A stretch of DNA of 27,075 bases from CAZTVF01 sp964616985 (GTDB taxonomy: Bacteria; Planctomycetota; Phycisphaerae; SM23-33). The number at the start of each line of letters is the position of its first letter. The stretch's first letter is position 1. The translations under genes and the position numbers were made by a program. The stretch spans positions 1-27,075 of the forward strand of contig CAZTVF010000074.1 of NCBI GenBank assembly GCA_964616985.1, given 5' to 3'. The notes under the pieces were generated by a model that saw only the letters and a list, made by a program, of their open reading frames with translations, was not told the DNA's origin and searched no databases. This document shows positions 15,189 through 25,027 of the stretch, in pieces.

Positions 15189-17057
15189 ATGGACGAACGC
15201 GCACCGTACGAGCTGTCCCGGACGATCGAGATGCGATGGGCCAACCCCGAAAACTACGGCGGCCACCGCGGCGCGGGCGGCAAGACCAACTTCGGCCGCA
15301 AGGGTTCGCCCTGCCGCGGCAGGATCAAGACCGGCGAGACTTGGGTGCTGGCCGAGGGCCAGGGCATGGGCACCATCCGCCGCATCTGGGTCACCCTGGC
15401 CGACCGCGGGCACAAGATGCTCCGCGGCCTGGTGCTTCGCATGTACTGGGACGGGGCGGCCAAGCCCGCCGTGGAGTGCCCGCTGGGCGATTTCTTCGGC
15501 AACTCGCTGGGCCGGCAGTTCGTCTTCTCCAACACCTACTTCAACAACCCCGAGGCCCGCAACTGGAACTGCATGGTGCCGATGCCCTTCCGCACGGGCT
15601 TCAAGATCACCGTCACCAACGAGTCGCCCCTCGACAACGACATGTTCTGGTACCACATCGACTACACCCTGGGCGACGCCCACAGCGACGATGCGGCCTA
15701 CTTCCACACGTACTGGAACCGCGAGAACCCCACCACGCTCCGCCGCGACTTCAAGATCCTCCCCAACGTCACCGGCCGCGGGCGGTACCTCGGCTGCACG
15801 ATGGGCCTGATCACCCGCCCGTACTACGCTACCTGGTGGGGCGAGGGCGAGGTGAAGATCTATCTCGACGGCGACACCGAGTTCCCCACGCTCTGCGGCA
15901 CCGGCACCGAAGACTACATCTGCACCGCCTGGGGCACGGGCTCCTACTCGCTGCCGTGGTACGGCTGCCAGTTCCTCCGCTCGGCCGACAGCGACCGCCA
16001 GCAGGTCTCAATGTATCGCCTACACGGGCCCGACCCGGTCTACTTCCAGCGGTCCTGCCGCGTAGAACTGCAGCAGATCGGCTTCTGGGGCGGCGAGAAC
16101 TCCATGAACCAGCTCGACCGTCACGGCCAGCCGGGCGTGTTGAAGGCCGGCGACGGCGAGGGCTTCGTCACGATGGACCAAATCCGCGCCCATTCGCCTG
16201 TTGCCCTGTTCGAGCGCGAAGACGACTGGTGCGCCGCGGCCTACTTCTACCTCGACCGTCCCACGAGCGAGCTGCCGCCGATTGCGCCTTACGCCGACCG
16301 CGTGGCCGACCTCACCGGCGACCCCACCGAGTTCGAGTGCGCCACGGCGGAACTGGCCAAGAAGCTCATCGCCCTGCCGGCGCAGGACGATATGGTCGCC
16401 CGCGTCGAGGCGATGGAGCCGCCGCAGGCGATGAAGTACGCCACGCGCCTGATGAACGACCAGGGCGGCTTGGTCGCGCTGGTCGACCGCGTGGCCGCCA
16501 TGGCCGCCGGTGCCAAGGGCGAGCAGGCCGCGGCCGCGAATGAACTGCTGGCCAAGGTCGAGGCCTCCGGCATCGCCAAGCCCGCTTACCAGAAGCGGCT
16601 GATGAAGTTCCTCGAGGCCCTCCCCAGCGACCCGCGCCAGCCGATCACCGTCCGCCAGTTCGTGGCCAGCGACCTGCAGCCCGCGGCCAAGAACATCGCC
16701 AAGGCCGAACTGCCCGCCAAGGATGCGTGCTACAAGGCCGTGCCCTTCGTGCCCGAGACCGAGCTGGCCGACATCCGCGCGATCCACCAGGAGAAGGACG
16801 GGCTGGTCTATCTGCAGGCCGAGTTGAAGCTGCCCGCTGCCAGCGAGGGCAGGCTCGCCTACGGCGCCGACGGTCCGATCAAGGCGTGGCTGAACGGGAC
16901 GCAGATCGACTGCCGCCCCGATGCCACCAACCCGGCCGTCATCGGCGAGTATGTCGTACCCGCCTCGTGGAAGAAGGGCGTCAACATGCTCACCTTCGCC
17001 ATCAACACCAACGGCGGCAAGGCTTGGGGCATCGTCGTCCGCGCCACGCGAGCGTGA
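15189..17057 (+). CDS. GH172/DUF2961 glycoside hydrolase-like protein with C-terminal beta-sandwich
   Basis: 622 residues. Residues ~1-390 match the DUF2961 family (glycoside hydrolase family 172, with characterised members acting on fructofuranose or arabinofuranose linkages): RAGGKTNFGRKG-like entry, GTIRRIWVTL, MYWDGAAKPAVECPLGDFFG, MPMPFRTGFKITVTNES region, and EVKIYLDGDTEFPTLCGTGT with EDYICTAWGTG, where acidic residues of the active site are expected. Residues ~400-490 form an Ala-rich helical linker and ~500-622 a beta-sandwich ending with ADGPIKAWLNGTQIDC. No signal peptide, so it is cytoplasmic. ATG 15189 has GGAG 8 nt upstream. Together with the divergent SGNH gene and the sulfatase it suggests degradation of a decorated glycan; the specific linkage is unknown. 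Confidence 0.88.
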   Translation: MDERAPYELSRTIEMRWANPENYGGHRGAGGKTNFGRKGSPCRGRIKTGETWVLAEGQGMGTIRRIWVTLADRGHKMLRGLVLRMYWDGAAKPAVECPLGDFFGNSLGRQFVFSNTYFNNPEARNWNCMVPMPFRTGFKITVTNESPLDNDMFWYHIDYTLGDAHSDDAAYFHTYWNRENPTTLRRDFKILPNVTGRGRYLGCTMGLITRPYYATWWGEGEVKIYLDGDTEFPTLCGTGTEDYICTAWGTGSYSLPWYGCQFLRSADSDRQQVSMYRLHGPDPVYFQRSCRVELQQIGFWGGENSMNQLDRHGQPGVLKAGDGEGFVTMDQIRAHSPVALFEREDDWCAAAYFYLDRPTSELPPIAPYADRVADLTGDPTEFECATAELAKKLIALPAQDDMVARVEAMEPPQAMKYATRLMNDQGGLVALVDRVAAMAAGAKGEQAAAANELLAKVEASGIAKPAYQKRLMKFLEALPSDPRQPITVRQFVASDLQPAAKNIAKAELPAKDACYKAVPFVPETELADIRAIHQEKDGLVYLQAELKLPAASEGRLAYGADGPIKAWLNGTQIDCRPDATNPAVIGEYVVPASWKKGVNMLTFAINTNGGKAWGIVVRATRA

Positions 17058-17097
17058 GACGCGCGATTGCCGATTGCCGATTGTGCGTAGTCGGTGC

Positions 17098-17121
17098 CAC
17101 CCCCAAACTTGTTTGGGGGTG
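17098..17121. terminator. Perfect hairpin between convergent GH172 and miaA genes
   Basis: CACCCCCAAAC-TT-GTTTGGGGGTG. Strong stem without a T tract, located 40 nt after the GH172 stop and 20 nt from the miaA stop. It resembles a dispersed repeat often seen in PVC genomes. A terminator role is inferred from position. Confidence 0.5.
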
Positions 17122-17141
17122 TCTGCGGTGACTGCGGCAGG

Positions 17142-18068
17142 CTATCGCAGTTCGACGTCCTTTAGGATCCGCTCCACCGTCTGCTCGACGGGTTCGTCGG
17201 GGGCGAGGTCGAACCAGTGGACGTCGGCGAAGCGGCGATGCCAGGTGCGCTGCTTCTTGGCGAGCTTGCGGGTGTTGATCTTGATGGCCTCGACGGCGTC
17301 GTCGAAGGAGCAGCGGCCGCGGAGGTGGTCGATGATCTCGGCGTAGCCCACGGCCTGGGCGGCCTGGGGCGAGAGGCCCGCGGGCTCGGCGACCAGCGCG
17401 GCCACCTCGTCGCGCAGCCCGGCCTGCACCATGATCTTCACGCGAAGGTTGATGCGGCGGCTCTGCTCTTCTTTCTCACGTCGCAGGCCGATGAAGACGC
17501 ACTCGTGCCGCTGCTGTCCCGCGTCCCACTGCTGCTGCAGTTCGCTGATGCCGCGGCCGGTCGTCTGGTGCACCTCCAGCGCGCGGACGATCCGCCGTTC
17601 ATCGTTGGGATGAATCCGCGCCGCCGCCGTCGGGTCCACGGCGGCCAGCTCGGCGTGCAGCGCCCCCAGGCCTTCGGCGCGGGCCCGCTCTCGCAGCGCG
17701 TCGCGCACGCCGTCGGCCGCCTGCGGGGCCTCGAACAATCCCTCGGCCAGGGCCTTGATGTACAGGCTGGTGCCGCCCACGGCCAGCGGGATCGCGCCTT
17801 GGGCCCGGATGGCGGCGATGGCCGCATCGGCGGCGCCCACGTACTGCGCCACCGAATATCCCTCGCTGGGCTCGACCAGGTCGATGCAGTGATGCGGGAT
17901 TGCCGCACGCGCCGCGGCCGACGGCTTGGCCGTGCCGATGTCCATGCGTCGGTAGATCTTCATGGAGTCGACGCTGATGATCTGCCCGCCGACCTTGGCC
18001 GCCAGCGCGCGGCCGACCGCGCCCTTGCCGCAGCCGGTGCAACCGAGGATGAAGTAGACCTTGCTCAC
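17142..18068 (-). CDS. miaA: tRNA dimethylallyltransferase
   Basis: 308 residues. Adds the dimethylallyl group to A37 of tRNAs reading UNN codons. Diagnostic blocks: ISVDSMKIYRRMDIGTAKPS, PHHCIDLVEPSEGYSVAQY, PLAVGGTSLYIKAL, NDERRIVRALEV, QAVGYAEIIDHLRG and KINTRKLAKKQRTWHRRF. The nucleotide loop at residues 9-16 reads GCTGCGKG: the Ser/Thr normally after Lys is Gly, which is unusual. Start GTG 18068 is chosen because TACAAT ends 7 nt before it and the family's opening strand (SKVYFILG) follows directly; an in-frame ATG at 18095 has no ribosome site either. With mnmG this is the second anticodon-loop modification gene in the window. Confidence 0.95.
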   Translation of the reverse strand: MSKVYFILGCTGCGKGAVGRALAAKVGGQIISVDSMKIYRRMDIGTAKPSAAARAAIPHHCIDLVEPSEGYSVAQYVGAADAAIAAIRAQGAIPLAVGGTSLYIKALAEGLFEAPQAADGVRDALRERARAEGLGALHAELAAVDPTAAARIHPNDERRIVRALEVHQTTGRGISELQQQWDAGQQRHECVFIGLRREKEEQSRRINLRVKIMVQAGLRDEVAALVAEPAGLSPQAAQAVGYAEIIDHLRGRCSFDDAVEAIKINTRKLAKKQRTWHRRFADVHWFDLAPDEPVEQTVERILKDVELR

Positions 18069-18075
18069 GCATCCG

Positions 18076-18081
18076 ATTGTA
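18076..18081 (-). promoter_or_regulatory. -10 box of miaA (leaderless type)
   Basis: TACAAT on the - strand, seven bases (CGGATGC) before the GTG start. The -35 is weak and I cannot place it with confidence. No Shine-Dalgarno. Confidence 0.5.
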
Positions 18082-18179
18082 TTGCCCCGCCGCATGGCCG
18101 AACAGCGGGAATCGCGGAGGAGCAGGCACAAACGCGTTCGCCAAGGCTCGCCCGTCGGGGGCGGTCCCCGTACCACCTA

Positions 18180-18209
18180 CTGTCACGCGCTGGCGGCAGT
18201 CGATATAAT
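18180..18209 (+). promoter_or_regulatory. Promoter of the coiled-coil protein gene
   Basis: CTGTCA (18180-18185), 18 nt, TATAAT (18204-18209). The leader would be about 80 nt and contains AGGAG 6 nt before the ATG at 18298. Confidence 0.55.
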
Positions 18210-18297
18210 CCTTCGTGGCGGTCGGCGCAAGCCCCTGCCCTGGCGACCACAGGCCGTCCGGCGCGGGCAGCCTGCATCCCACACACAGGAGACTCAC

Positions 18298-19692
18298 ATG
18301 TCGCAAACAGGCATCGGCGGTTTCTTTGCCCGCCTCGTGGAGGACTTCCACTCCGCACGCCGTTACGCGCACTGCCGGCTGGAGGCCAAGCACCTGGCCA
18401 ACCAGAAGGAATTGGCCCAGATGGAACTCCAGGGCGTCTACCAGCTGGTGGGCTCAGCCGCGCAGGCCGCCCAGCTGGGGCAGGACCTGCCGCTGTGGTC
18501 GGCGGTGGTCGATCGCAATCGTCGCCTGGCCGAGGCGCAGGCCGTGCTCGCGCAGAAGACCGCCGCCGTGGTCGCCGCCCAGGCGGCGCTGGACGCCCAG
18601 ACGCAGAAGCACACGCAGATCATCGCCGCCCTGGAGGCCGAGTACAAACCGCTGGCCGCCGCAGCGGCAGCCGCCGCCGGGGCCGTCGATGCAACGACAC
18701 ATTCGATCGCCTCGCTGCAGAGCGAGATCCAGAAGATGCAGGCGCAGGTCCAGCGCCTCGTCAGCGGCGAGATGCCCCCCGAGCCCGTCGCCGAACTGCA
18801 GGCCCGCCTGCAGGAAGCGCAGCAGCAGGCCAAGGCGGCCGAGCTCAAGCTGAACATCTCGGTCGCTGCCATGCGCACGGCCAGGCAGACTGCCGACGCC
18901 AAGGGCGACGATCTCAAGGCCGCACAGAAGGCGCGCAGCGAGGCCATGGCCCGCACGCAGGCGGATGTCGCAACCGCCCAAGCCAAGGCCGACGCCGCGG
19001 CGCTCAAGGCGGCGCAGGATGCACAGGCCGCCGCCAAGACGCAGCACGAGCAGGCGGTGGCCGCCGCGGAGCAGCAGGCGTCGGCCGCCGCGGCCGCCAT
19101 CGAGGCCGCCCGCCTCCAGAACAAGACGGCCGAGAGCGAGGACCAGGCCCTGCGCCAGAAGGTGCAGCACCTGACGGCCGTCATCGCGGCCAAGCAGCTC
19201 AGCCAGCAGGCGGCGCAGAAACAGGCGGAGATCAAGTCGCTGCAGGAGCGGCTGGTCGGCGAGCAGCAGACCAAGACCACCTCCGCCTCCTCCGCCGCCG
19301 GCAAGGGCGCCCAGCTGGCGCAGGCCCGCACCGCCTGGCAGCAGGTGCAGGCGCAGTGCGCCGCCGAGCTGGCCGCCGCCCGCGCCGCCCAGGCCGCCGC
19401 CACCAAGGAGGCCCAGGCCGCCATGGGCCCGCTGAACGACGCCGTCCGCGACTTCGGCCGCGCGATCTACGACGCGGGCATACGCGACCCGCGGCTGGAC
19501 GAGCCCATCTCGCGGGCCGACGTTCTCCGCACCAAGGTGGACGATCAGATGAACCAGATCACCCAGCTGCAGGGCGACGCCGATCGCGCCCGCACGGGCG
19601 CCCGCCGCTTCGCCTGGGTCAGCGGCGCCGCCGCCGTGATCGTCATCGTCCTGATTGTCATCGTCATCTCGCTCGTCCGCGGCTGCCAGTAA
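18298..19692 (+). CDS. Ala/Gln-rich coiled-coil protein with C-terminal membrane anchor
   Basis: 464 residues. A short globular start (IGGFFARLVEDFHSARRYAH) is followed by ~330 residues dominated by Ala, Gln, Lys and Glu with heptad character (AELQARLQEAQQQAKAAELK, AKADAAALKAAQDAQAAAK), i.e. a long coiled coil. Then comes a less biased region (~380-430, with DPRLDEPISRADVLRTKVDD) and a single membrane helix at residues 443-460 (AAVIVIVLIVIVISLV) next to the C-terminus. This tail-anchored topology leaves the coil in the cytoplasm. The start is supported by AGGAG 6 nt upstream. Envelope organisation, membrane tethering or vesicle-like processes are possible, but nothing specific supports any of them. 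Low-complexity composition makes homology searches unreliable. Confidence 0.88.
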   Translation: MSQTGIGGFFARLVEDFHSARRYAHCRLEAKHLANQKELAQMELQGVYQLVGSAAQAAQLGQDLPLWSAVVDRNRRLAEAQAVLAQKTAAVVAAQAALDAQTQKHTQIIAALEAEYKPLAAAAAAAAGAVDATTHSIASLQSEIQKMQAQVQRLVSGEMPPEPVAELQARLQEAQQQAKAAELKLNISVAAMRTARQTADAKGDDLKAAQKARSEAMARTQADVATAQAKADAAALKAAQDAQAAAKTQHEQAVAAAEQQASAAAAAIEAARLQNKTAESEDQALRQKVQHLTAVIAAKQLSQQAAQKQAEIKSLQERLVGEQQTKTTSASSAAGKGAQLAQARTAWQQVQAQCAAELAAARAAQAAATKEAQAAMGPLNDAVRDFGRAIYDAGIRDPRLDEPISRADVLRTKVDDQMNQITQLQGDADRARTGARRFAWVSGAAAVIVIVLIVIVISLVRGCQ

Positions 19693-19869
19693 GGGCACGC
19701 GTGACATGGGCGGCGAACGACCGTGGGCGTTCTGCTAAAAAGCAAGCGATAGCCATCGCTGGCCGTGGCGCTGGGCGCGGCCAAGGGCGCGACACCGTTT
19801 GCGCGACACCGTTCGCTTCGTCTGCTTCCTCTTTTTCTGCTCGTTTTTCTTCTCTGCGGTGAGGAATTC
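19693..19869. repeat. Convergent gap with tandem 13-mer
   Basis: GCGCGACACCGTT occurs twice with a period of 14 nt (19787-19813). AGCGATAGCCATCGCT (19745-19760) is a 6-bp hairpin. No good T-tailed terminator for either flanking gene. Confidence 0.45.
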
Positions 19870-20889
19870 CTACGCCGCCGAGGTCGGGATGAGCATTTCA
19901 CCCCCGTGCGCGCGGCACCAGCGGACCGCGGCGAAGGCCATCGCGGGATCGAACTGCGTGCCCGCGCCCCGCTGCAACTCGTCGATGACTCGCCACAGGG
20001 GGTAGGCGGGTTTGTACACCCGGGGCATCAGCATCGCGTCGATGGAGTCGGCCACGCCGATCAGTCGCGAGCCGTGCGGTATCTCCTCGCCGCTCAAGCC
20101 ATCGGGATACCCCTTGCCGTCCCACCGCTCGTGGTGGTGGCGGACCAGCACGCTCTCCTGCTGCAGCGTTGAGATATGGCCGAGGATCTCGGCCCCCCAG
20201 GCGGGGTGATTGCGGATGCAGCGGCGCTCCTCAACGCTCAACGGGCCGCCGTGCGAGAGGATCCGGTCGGGGATGCCGATCTTGCCCACGTCGTGCAGCA
20301 GGGCGGCGACGGCGAGGGTCTCGATCTCTTCTTCGGCCAGCCCCATGTGGCGGGCGAGGAGGACGGCGTAGTGACGCACCTGCTCGCTGTGGCGGCGCGT
20401 GTAAGGGTCTTTCGCCTCCACCGTCCCCACCAGGGCCTGCACGTTGTTGACGGCCAGCTGGCGGAGGTCGACGGTTGCAGACATGGCCAGGGCTGCCCGC
20501 GCCGCCAGCGGCGGCGGCGAGTGCGACAGCGCGCGATGCACCGTGGCCAGAAGGTGCGCGATCTCGAAGGGCTTCACCAGGAAGTCGTACGCCCCCATGC
20601 TCAGCGCCCCGGCCAGAGCGTCCCGGCTCGGAACGCCGGTCAGCAGGATGACCAGACAGTGAGGCCGCCGCCGGCGGACGAACGCCAGCAGGTCCAGGCC
20701 CGACATTCCCGGCATGCGAATGTCGGAGATGACGAGCTTGAAATGATGCTGCTCCAGCAGCGTCATGGCCTCCTCGGCCGTGGCGGCAGCGGTGCAGCGA
20801 ACCCCATCGGTGACCAGACCCGCCGCGATCACTTCACGAATCGGCTTCTCGTCATCGACGATCAATACGTCCGCGGGGCAAGTATTCAC
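19870..20889 (-). CDS. Response regulator with HD-GYP domain (predicted c-di-GMP phosphodiesterase)
   Basis: 339 residues. Receiver domain: acidic pair Asp12-Asp13 (VLIVDDEKPI), phosphoacceptor Asp56 (VISDIRMPGMSG), switch LLTG and Lys in LVKPF. HD-GYP domain from about residue 155: RRHSEQVRHYAVLLARHMGL, LLHDVGKIGIPDRIL (HD), NHPAWGAEIL, then HHHERWDGKGYPDGLSGEEI (the GYP part) and IGVADSIDAM. All usual metal-binding residues appear present, so hydrolysis of cyclic di-GMP under control of phosphorylation is likely. I chose GTG 20889 because AGGGAG lies 6 nt upstream; a TTG 6 codons earlier opens the frame without support. No sensor kinase is adjacent, so its partner is elsewhere. Confidence 0.93.
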   Translation of the reverse strand: MNTCPADVLIVDDEKPIREVIAAGLVTDGVRCTAAATAEEAMTLLEQHHFKLVISDIRMPGMSGLDLLAFVRRRRPHCLVILLTGVPSRDALAGALSMGAYDFLVKPFEIAHLLATVHRALSHSPPPLAARAALAMSATVDLRQLAVNNVQALVGTVEAKDPYTRRHSEQVRHYAVLLARHMGLAEEEIETLAVAALLHDVGKIGIPDRILSHGGPLSVEERRCIRNHPAWGAEILGHISTLQQESVLVRHHHERWDGKGYPDGLSGEEIPHGSRLIGVADSIDAMLMPRVYKPAYPLWRVIDELQRGAGTQFDPAMAFAAVRWCRAHGGEMLIPTSAA

Positions 20890-20913
20890 GAATAGCTCCC
20901 TGCCCAAAGCCCT

Positions 20914-20931
20914 CGACAGGCAAGCCTGTCG
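20914..20931. promoter_or_regulatory. Perfect inverted repeat upstream of the HD-GYP gene
   Basis: CGACAGGC-AA-GCCTGTCG, 25 nt upstream of the GTG and about 13 nt above its ribosome-binding site. It could be an operator or an RNA hairpin. The same word may be a dispersed repeat. Confidence 0.4.
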
Positions 20932-21236
20932 CCCGGACGACCCATGTGTTTCATCGTCGAGCTAGTGAAGCGACTTGAACTTAGGGGAATCGCCGGTGCC
21001 GATTATCGGGAAAATTCCTATGCCGGGGTGACATACAGGTGGCACTGAAGCACGAATGGCGAGTGGCCGCTTGCGGTTTCGCGCCCGCCGGCCGCTCCGT
21101 GTTCGCTGGTCGCGGCGAAGACGGCGACGGCAAGTCCAACGTCGTCGCGAGGAAGGTTCGCCTCCATGAGGCAAATGTCGCCCCTCAAGACGCACCGTGA
21201 GGCCGGTGTGCGCGAAACGGCAAGCCGAAATGAAAC
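20932..21236. other. Gap of ~305 bp without a gene
   Basis: Lies between the HD-GYP start and the rpoD end. It must contain the HD-GYP promoter, but I cannot pick one with confidence. Frames across it have no ribosome sites or protein-like composition. Confidence 0.5.
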
Positions 21237-21262
21237 GTGGCGGCCCGGGGAGGCGCCGCCAC
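21237..21262 (-). terminator. Probable terminator of dnaG-rpoD
   Basis: On the - strand GTGGCGGC, a 10-nt loop, and GCCGCCAC form an 8-bp GC-rich stem followed by GTTTCATTTC. It is located 42 nt past the rpoD stop codon. Confidence 0.55.
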
Positions 21263-21303
21263 TTCAAGATCTTTCAGTTATGCGATTGCTTCGCGTTCGC
21301 TGC

Positions 21304-22998
<1,695 letters not shown>

Positions 22999-23077
22999 AG
23001 GCGGATGTTCCTGTTGGTGAATTTAGCAATGCTACGATAAAAAAGCCTGAAAAGTCTACCGTGAACTAGACTTGCGA

Positions 23078-24877
23078 TCAATTAATTTTCGGGTGCCGCC
23101 GCAGGTCCTTCGGGGGCACCTGCGGGTTGGGGCCCGCCAGTTCGCGATGCAGTTTCGAAAAATCGCCCTCCGCGAAGCCCTGCTGACGAACTTCGCCCAT
23201 TCGCTCCCGCTGGCGGCGATACAACATATACTCCATGGCCGACGCCATGGCCTCCTCGTAGTTTCCCCGCCGGCTGCCGGCGGCCACCAGTTCGGCCACC
23301 AGCGGCCCCACGGCCGAGCCCTCGGGGCTGGCCAGCAGGTCTTCCAGCGTGGCCTGGCCCCTGGCCCCCAACTGCCACAGGCATTCGGCCACCTGGCGCA
23401 GCGCGGGGTCGGTGAAGTCGGCCGGGTCGATCTTTTCCGCCGTGTTGTCGAACAGGTCGGGGCGGTTGAGCAGGACCTCGAGGATCTTGGCCTCGGCTGC
23501 GTTAAGGTCGGCCGCCCGCCCGACGGTCTTGACCGGCGCCGGAGCGGGCCTGTTGATAGTACGAGCGAGGGCCTTCATCTGTTGTCCCAGGTCCTGGGGG
23601 GCGATGTTCAGCATGTGCCCGATGTGCTGGGCCAACTGCCCGCGTCGGACCTCGTCGATCGCTCCGTACGCCGACGAGGTGGCCACCAGCCGCAGAAAAT
23701 CCTCCACCAGGGCCCGCCCGCCGGCCAGGTTGCCCGTCTTGGCCTTATAGGCAGCCGAGCGGCGCTCCCAGATGTACTTCAGCGCGTCGGGCGCCTCTGC
23801 CGCCAGCTTGGTCAGGGCCGCCCCGCCCTCGGCCAGGACGAAGTCGCACGGGTCCTTGCCGGAGGGGATGGTCGCGATGCGGACGTTGATCTGCTGGGCG
23901 AGGAAGACCTCCAGCGCCCGCTCCGACGCCATCATGCCCGCGTCGTCGGCGTCGTAGATCAGGACGACCTCCTTCGCGTACCGCGCGATCAGCCGCACGT
24001 GCCGGTCGTTCAGGGCCGTCCCCAGGGTGGCCACGATGTTCGTCACGCCCGCCTGAAGCGGCATGACCGCGTCCATGTAGCCCTCGACGACGATCATCTG
24101 CCCGCTGGCCACGATGCCCGCCCGCGACCAGGACAGGGCATAAAGATTGTTGCTCTTGTCGAACAGCGCCGTCTCGGGGCTGTTGATGTACTTCGCCTTC
24201 TCATTGGGGTCCAGCGCCCGGCCGCCGAAGGCGATGCACCGGCCGTCGGCGTCGAGGATCGGGAACATCAGGCGGTTGCGGAAGCGATCGTAGCAGCCGT
24301 TGGAGCCCTCGCGCTTGATCGCCAGCCCCGCAGCCATCAGCAGGGGCTCGGGAATCCGCTGCTTGCGGGCCGCCTGGATCAGGCCATCCCAGCCCGCCGG
24401 CGAGTGCCCGATGCCGTATTTCTCCAGCGATTCCTCGGTCAGCCCGCGCCCCGTGGCGTATTCCATGGCCGGTTTCGCCTGCGGCAGGCGGAGCTGCGCA
24501 CGGTAGAAGCGGTCGGCAAAGGCCATCACCTTCAGCAGGTCGCTCTTGGTGGGTCCGCCCTGGTTGGGCTGCCAGTTGTCGGGCGTGGGCAGGGGAATGC
24601 CCGCCCGCTCGGCCAGGGCCGTCACCGCCTCGACGAAGGGCAGCTTGTCGTACATCTCGACGAACTTGATCACCCCGCCGCCGGCGCCGCAGACGAAGCA
24701 GTAGAACATCTGCTTTGCCGGCACGACGTGCATGCTGGGGTTGTGGTCGTCGTGGAAGGGGCACAGGCAGACGAATTCCTTGCCCGCCCGCTTGAGGGCC
24801 ACGTAACGGCTCACCAGCTCGACGATGTCCGTCGCCTGGGTCACCTGCTGAATGAACTGTTCAGAAAATCTGGGCAC
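23078..24877 (-). CDS. dnaG: DNA primase
   Basis: 599 residues. Synthesises RNA primers for replication. Zinc-binding domain: CPFH (Cys39, His42) and CFVC (Cys60, Cys63). RNA polymerase core: YDRFRNRLMFPILDADGRCI and GGRALDPNEKAKYINSPETA; Toprim part: MIVVEGYMDAV with catalytic Glu and VVLIYDADDAG with the Asp pair, then GKDPCDF. A C-terminal helicase-binding-type region follows from about residue 440. The start is GTG 24877 with AGAAGG about 4 nt upstream. It is the first gene of dnaG-rpoD and divergent from mnmG. rpsU, often first in this operon, is not present. Confidence 0.97.
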   Translation of the reverse strand: MPRFSEQFIQQVTQATDIVELVSRYVALKRAGKEFVCLCPFHDDHNPSMHVVPAKQMFYCFVCGAGGGVIKFVEMYDKLPFVEAVTALAERAGIPLPTPDNWQPNQGGPTKSDLLKVMAFADRFYRAQLRLPQAKPAMEYATGRGLTEESLEKYGIGHSPAGWDGLIQAARKQRIPEPLLMAAGLAIKREGSNGCYDRFRNRLMFPILDADGRCIAFGGRALDPNEKAKYINSPETALFDKSNNLYALSWSRAGIVASGQMIVVEGYMDAVMPLQAGVTNIVATLGTALNDRHVRLIARYAKEVVLIYDADDAGMMASERALEVFLAQQINVRIATIPSGKDPCDFVLAEGGAALTKLAAEAPDALKYIWERRSAAYKAKTGNLAGGRALVEDFLRLVATSSAYGAIDEVRRGQLAQHIGHMLNIAPQDLGQQMKALARTINRPAPAPVKTVGRAADLNAAEAKILEVLLNRPDLFDNTAEKIDPADFTDPALRQVAECLWQLGARGQATLEDLLASPEGSAVGPLVAELVAAGSRRGNYEEAMASAMEYMLYRRQRERMGEVRQQGFAEGDFSKLHRELAGPNPQVPPKDLRRHPKIN

Positions 24878-24962
24878 GAAACCTTCTTACGCAGCCATTG
24901 CCTCGGTCGTTTGGAGGAACAAGAAAGGGACTCCCTGCGGAAACCTTCCTTCGCGGCGCAGT

Positions 24963-24968
24963 ATTATA
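24963..24968 (-). promoter_or_regulatory. -10 box of the dnaG-rpoD operon
   Basis: TATAAT on the - strand, giving a leader of about 80 nt before the GTG of dnaG. No convincing -35 at 16-18 nt. It is divergent from the mnmG promoter 47 nt away. Confidence 0.5.
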
Positions 24969-25014
24969 ACGAGACACCAGCTTCGCGGCTTGCGATCTGC
25001 AAAGGAAAAAACGC

Positions 25015-25020
25015 TATAAT
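25015..25020 (+). promoter_or_regulatory. -10 box of mnmG (leaderless type)
   Basis: TATAAT, then seven bases (CGCCCCG) and the ATG at 25028. A TTGCGA 19 nt upstream is a possible -35. AAAGGA lies ~28 nt before the ATG, too far for translation. Confidence 0.6.
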
Positions 25021-25027
25021 CGCCCCG

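Noticed and set aside
23072..25027. Very long + strand open frame running into mnmG and antisense to dnaG
   Set aside because: dnaG on the other strand has all primase motifs; the + frame there is a GC-rich shadow and mnmG begins cleanly at 25028 behind its own -10 box.
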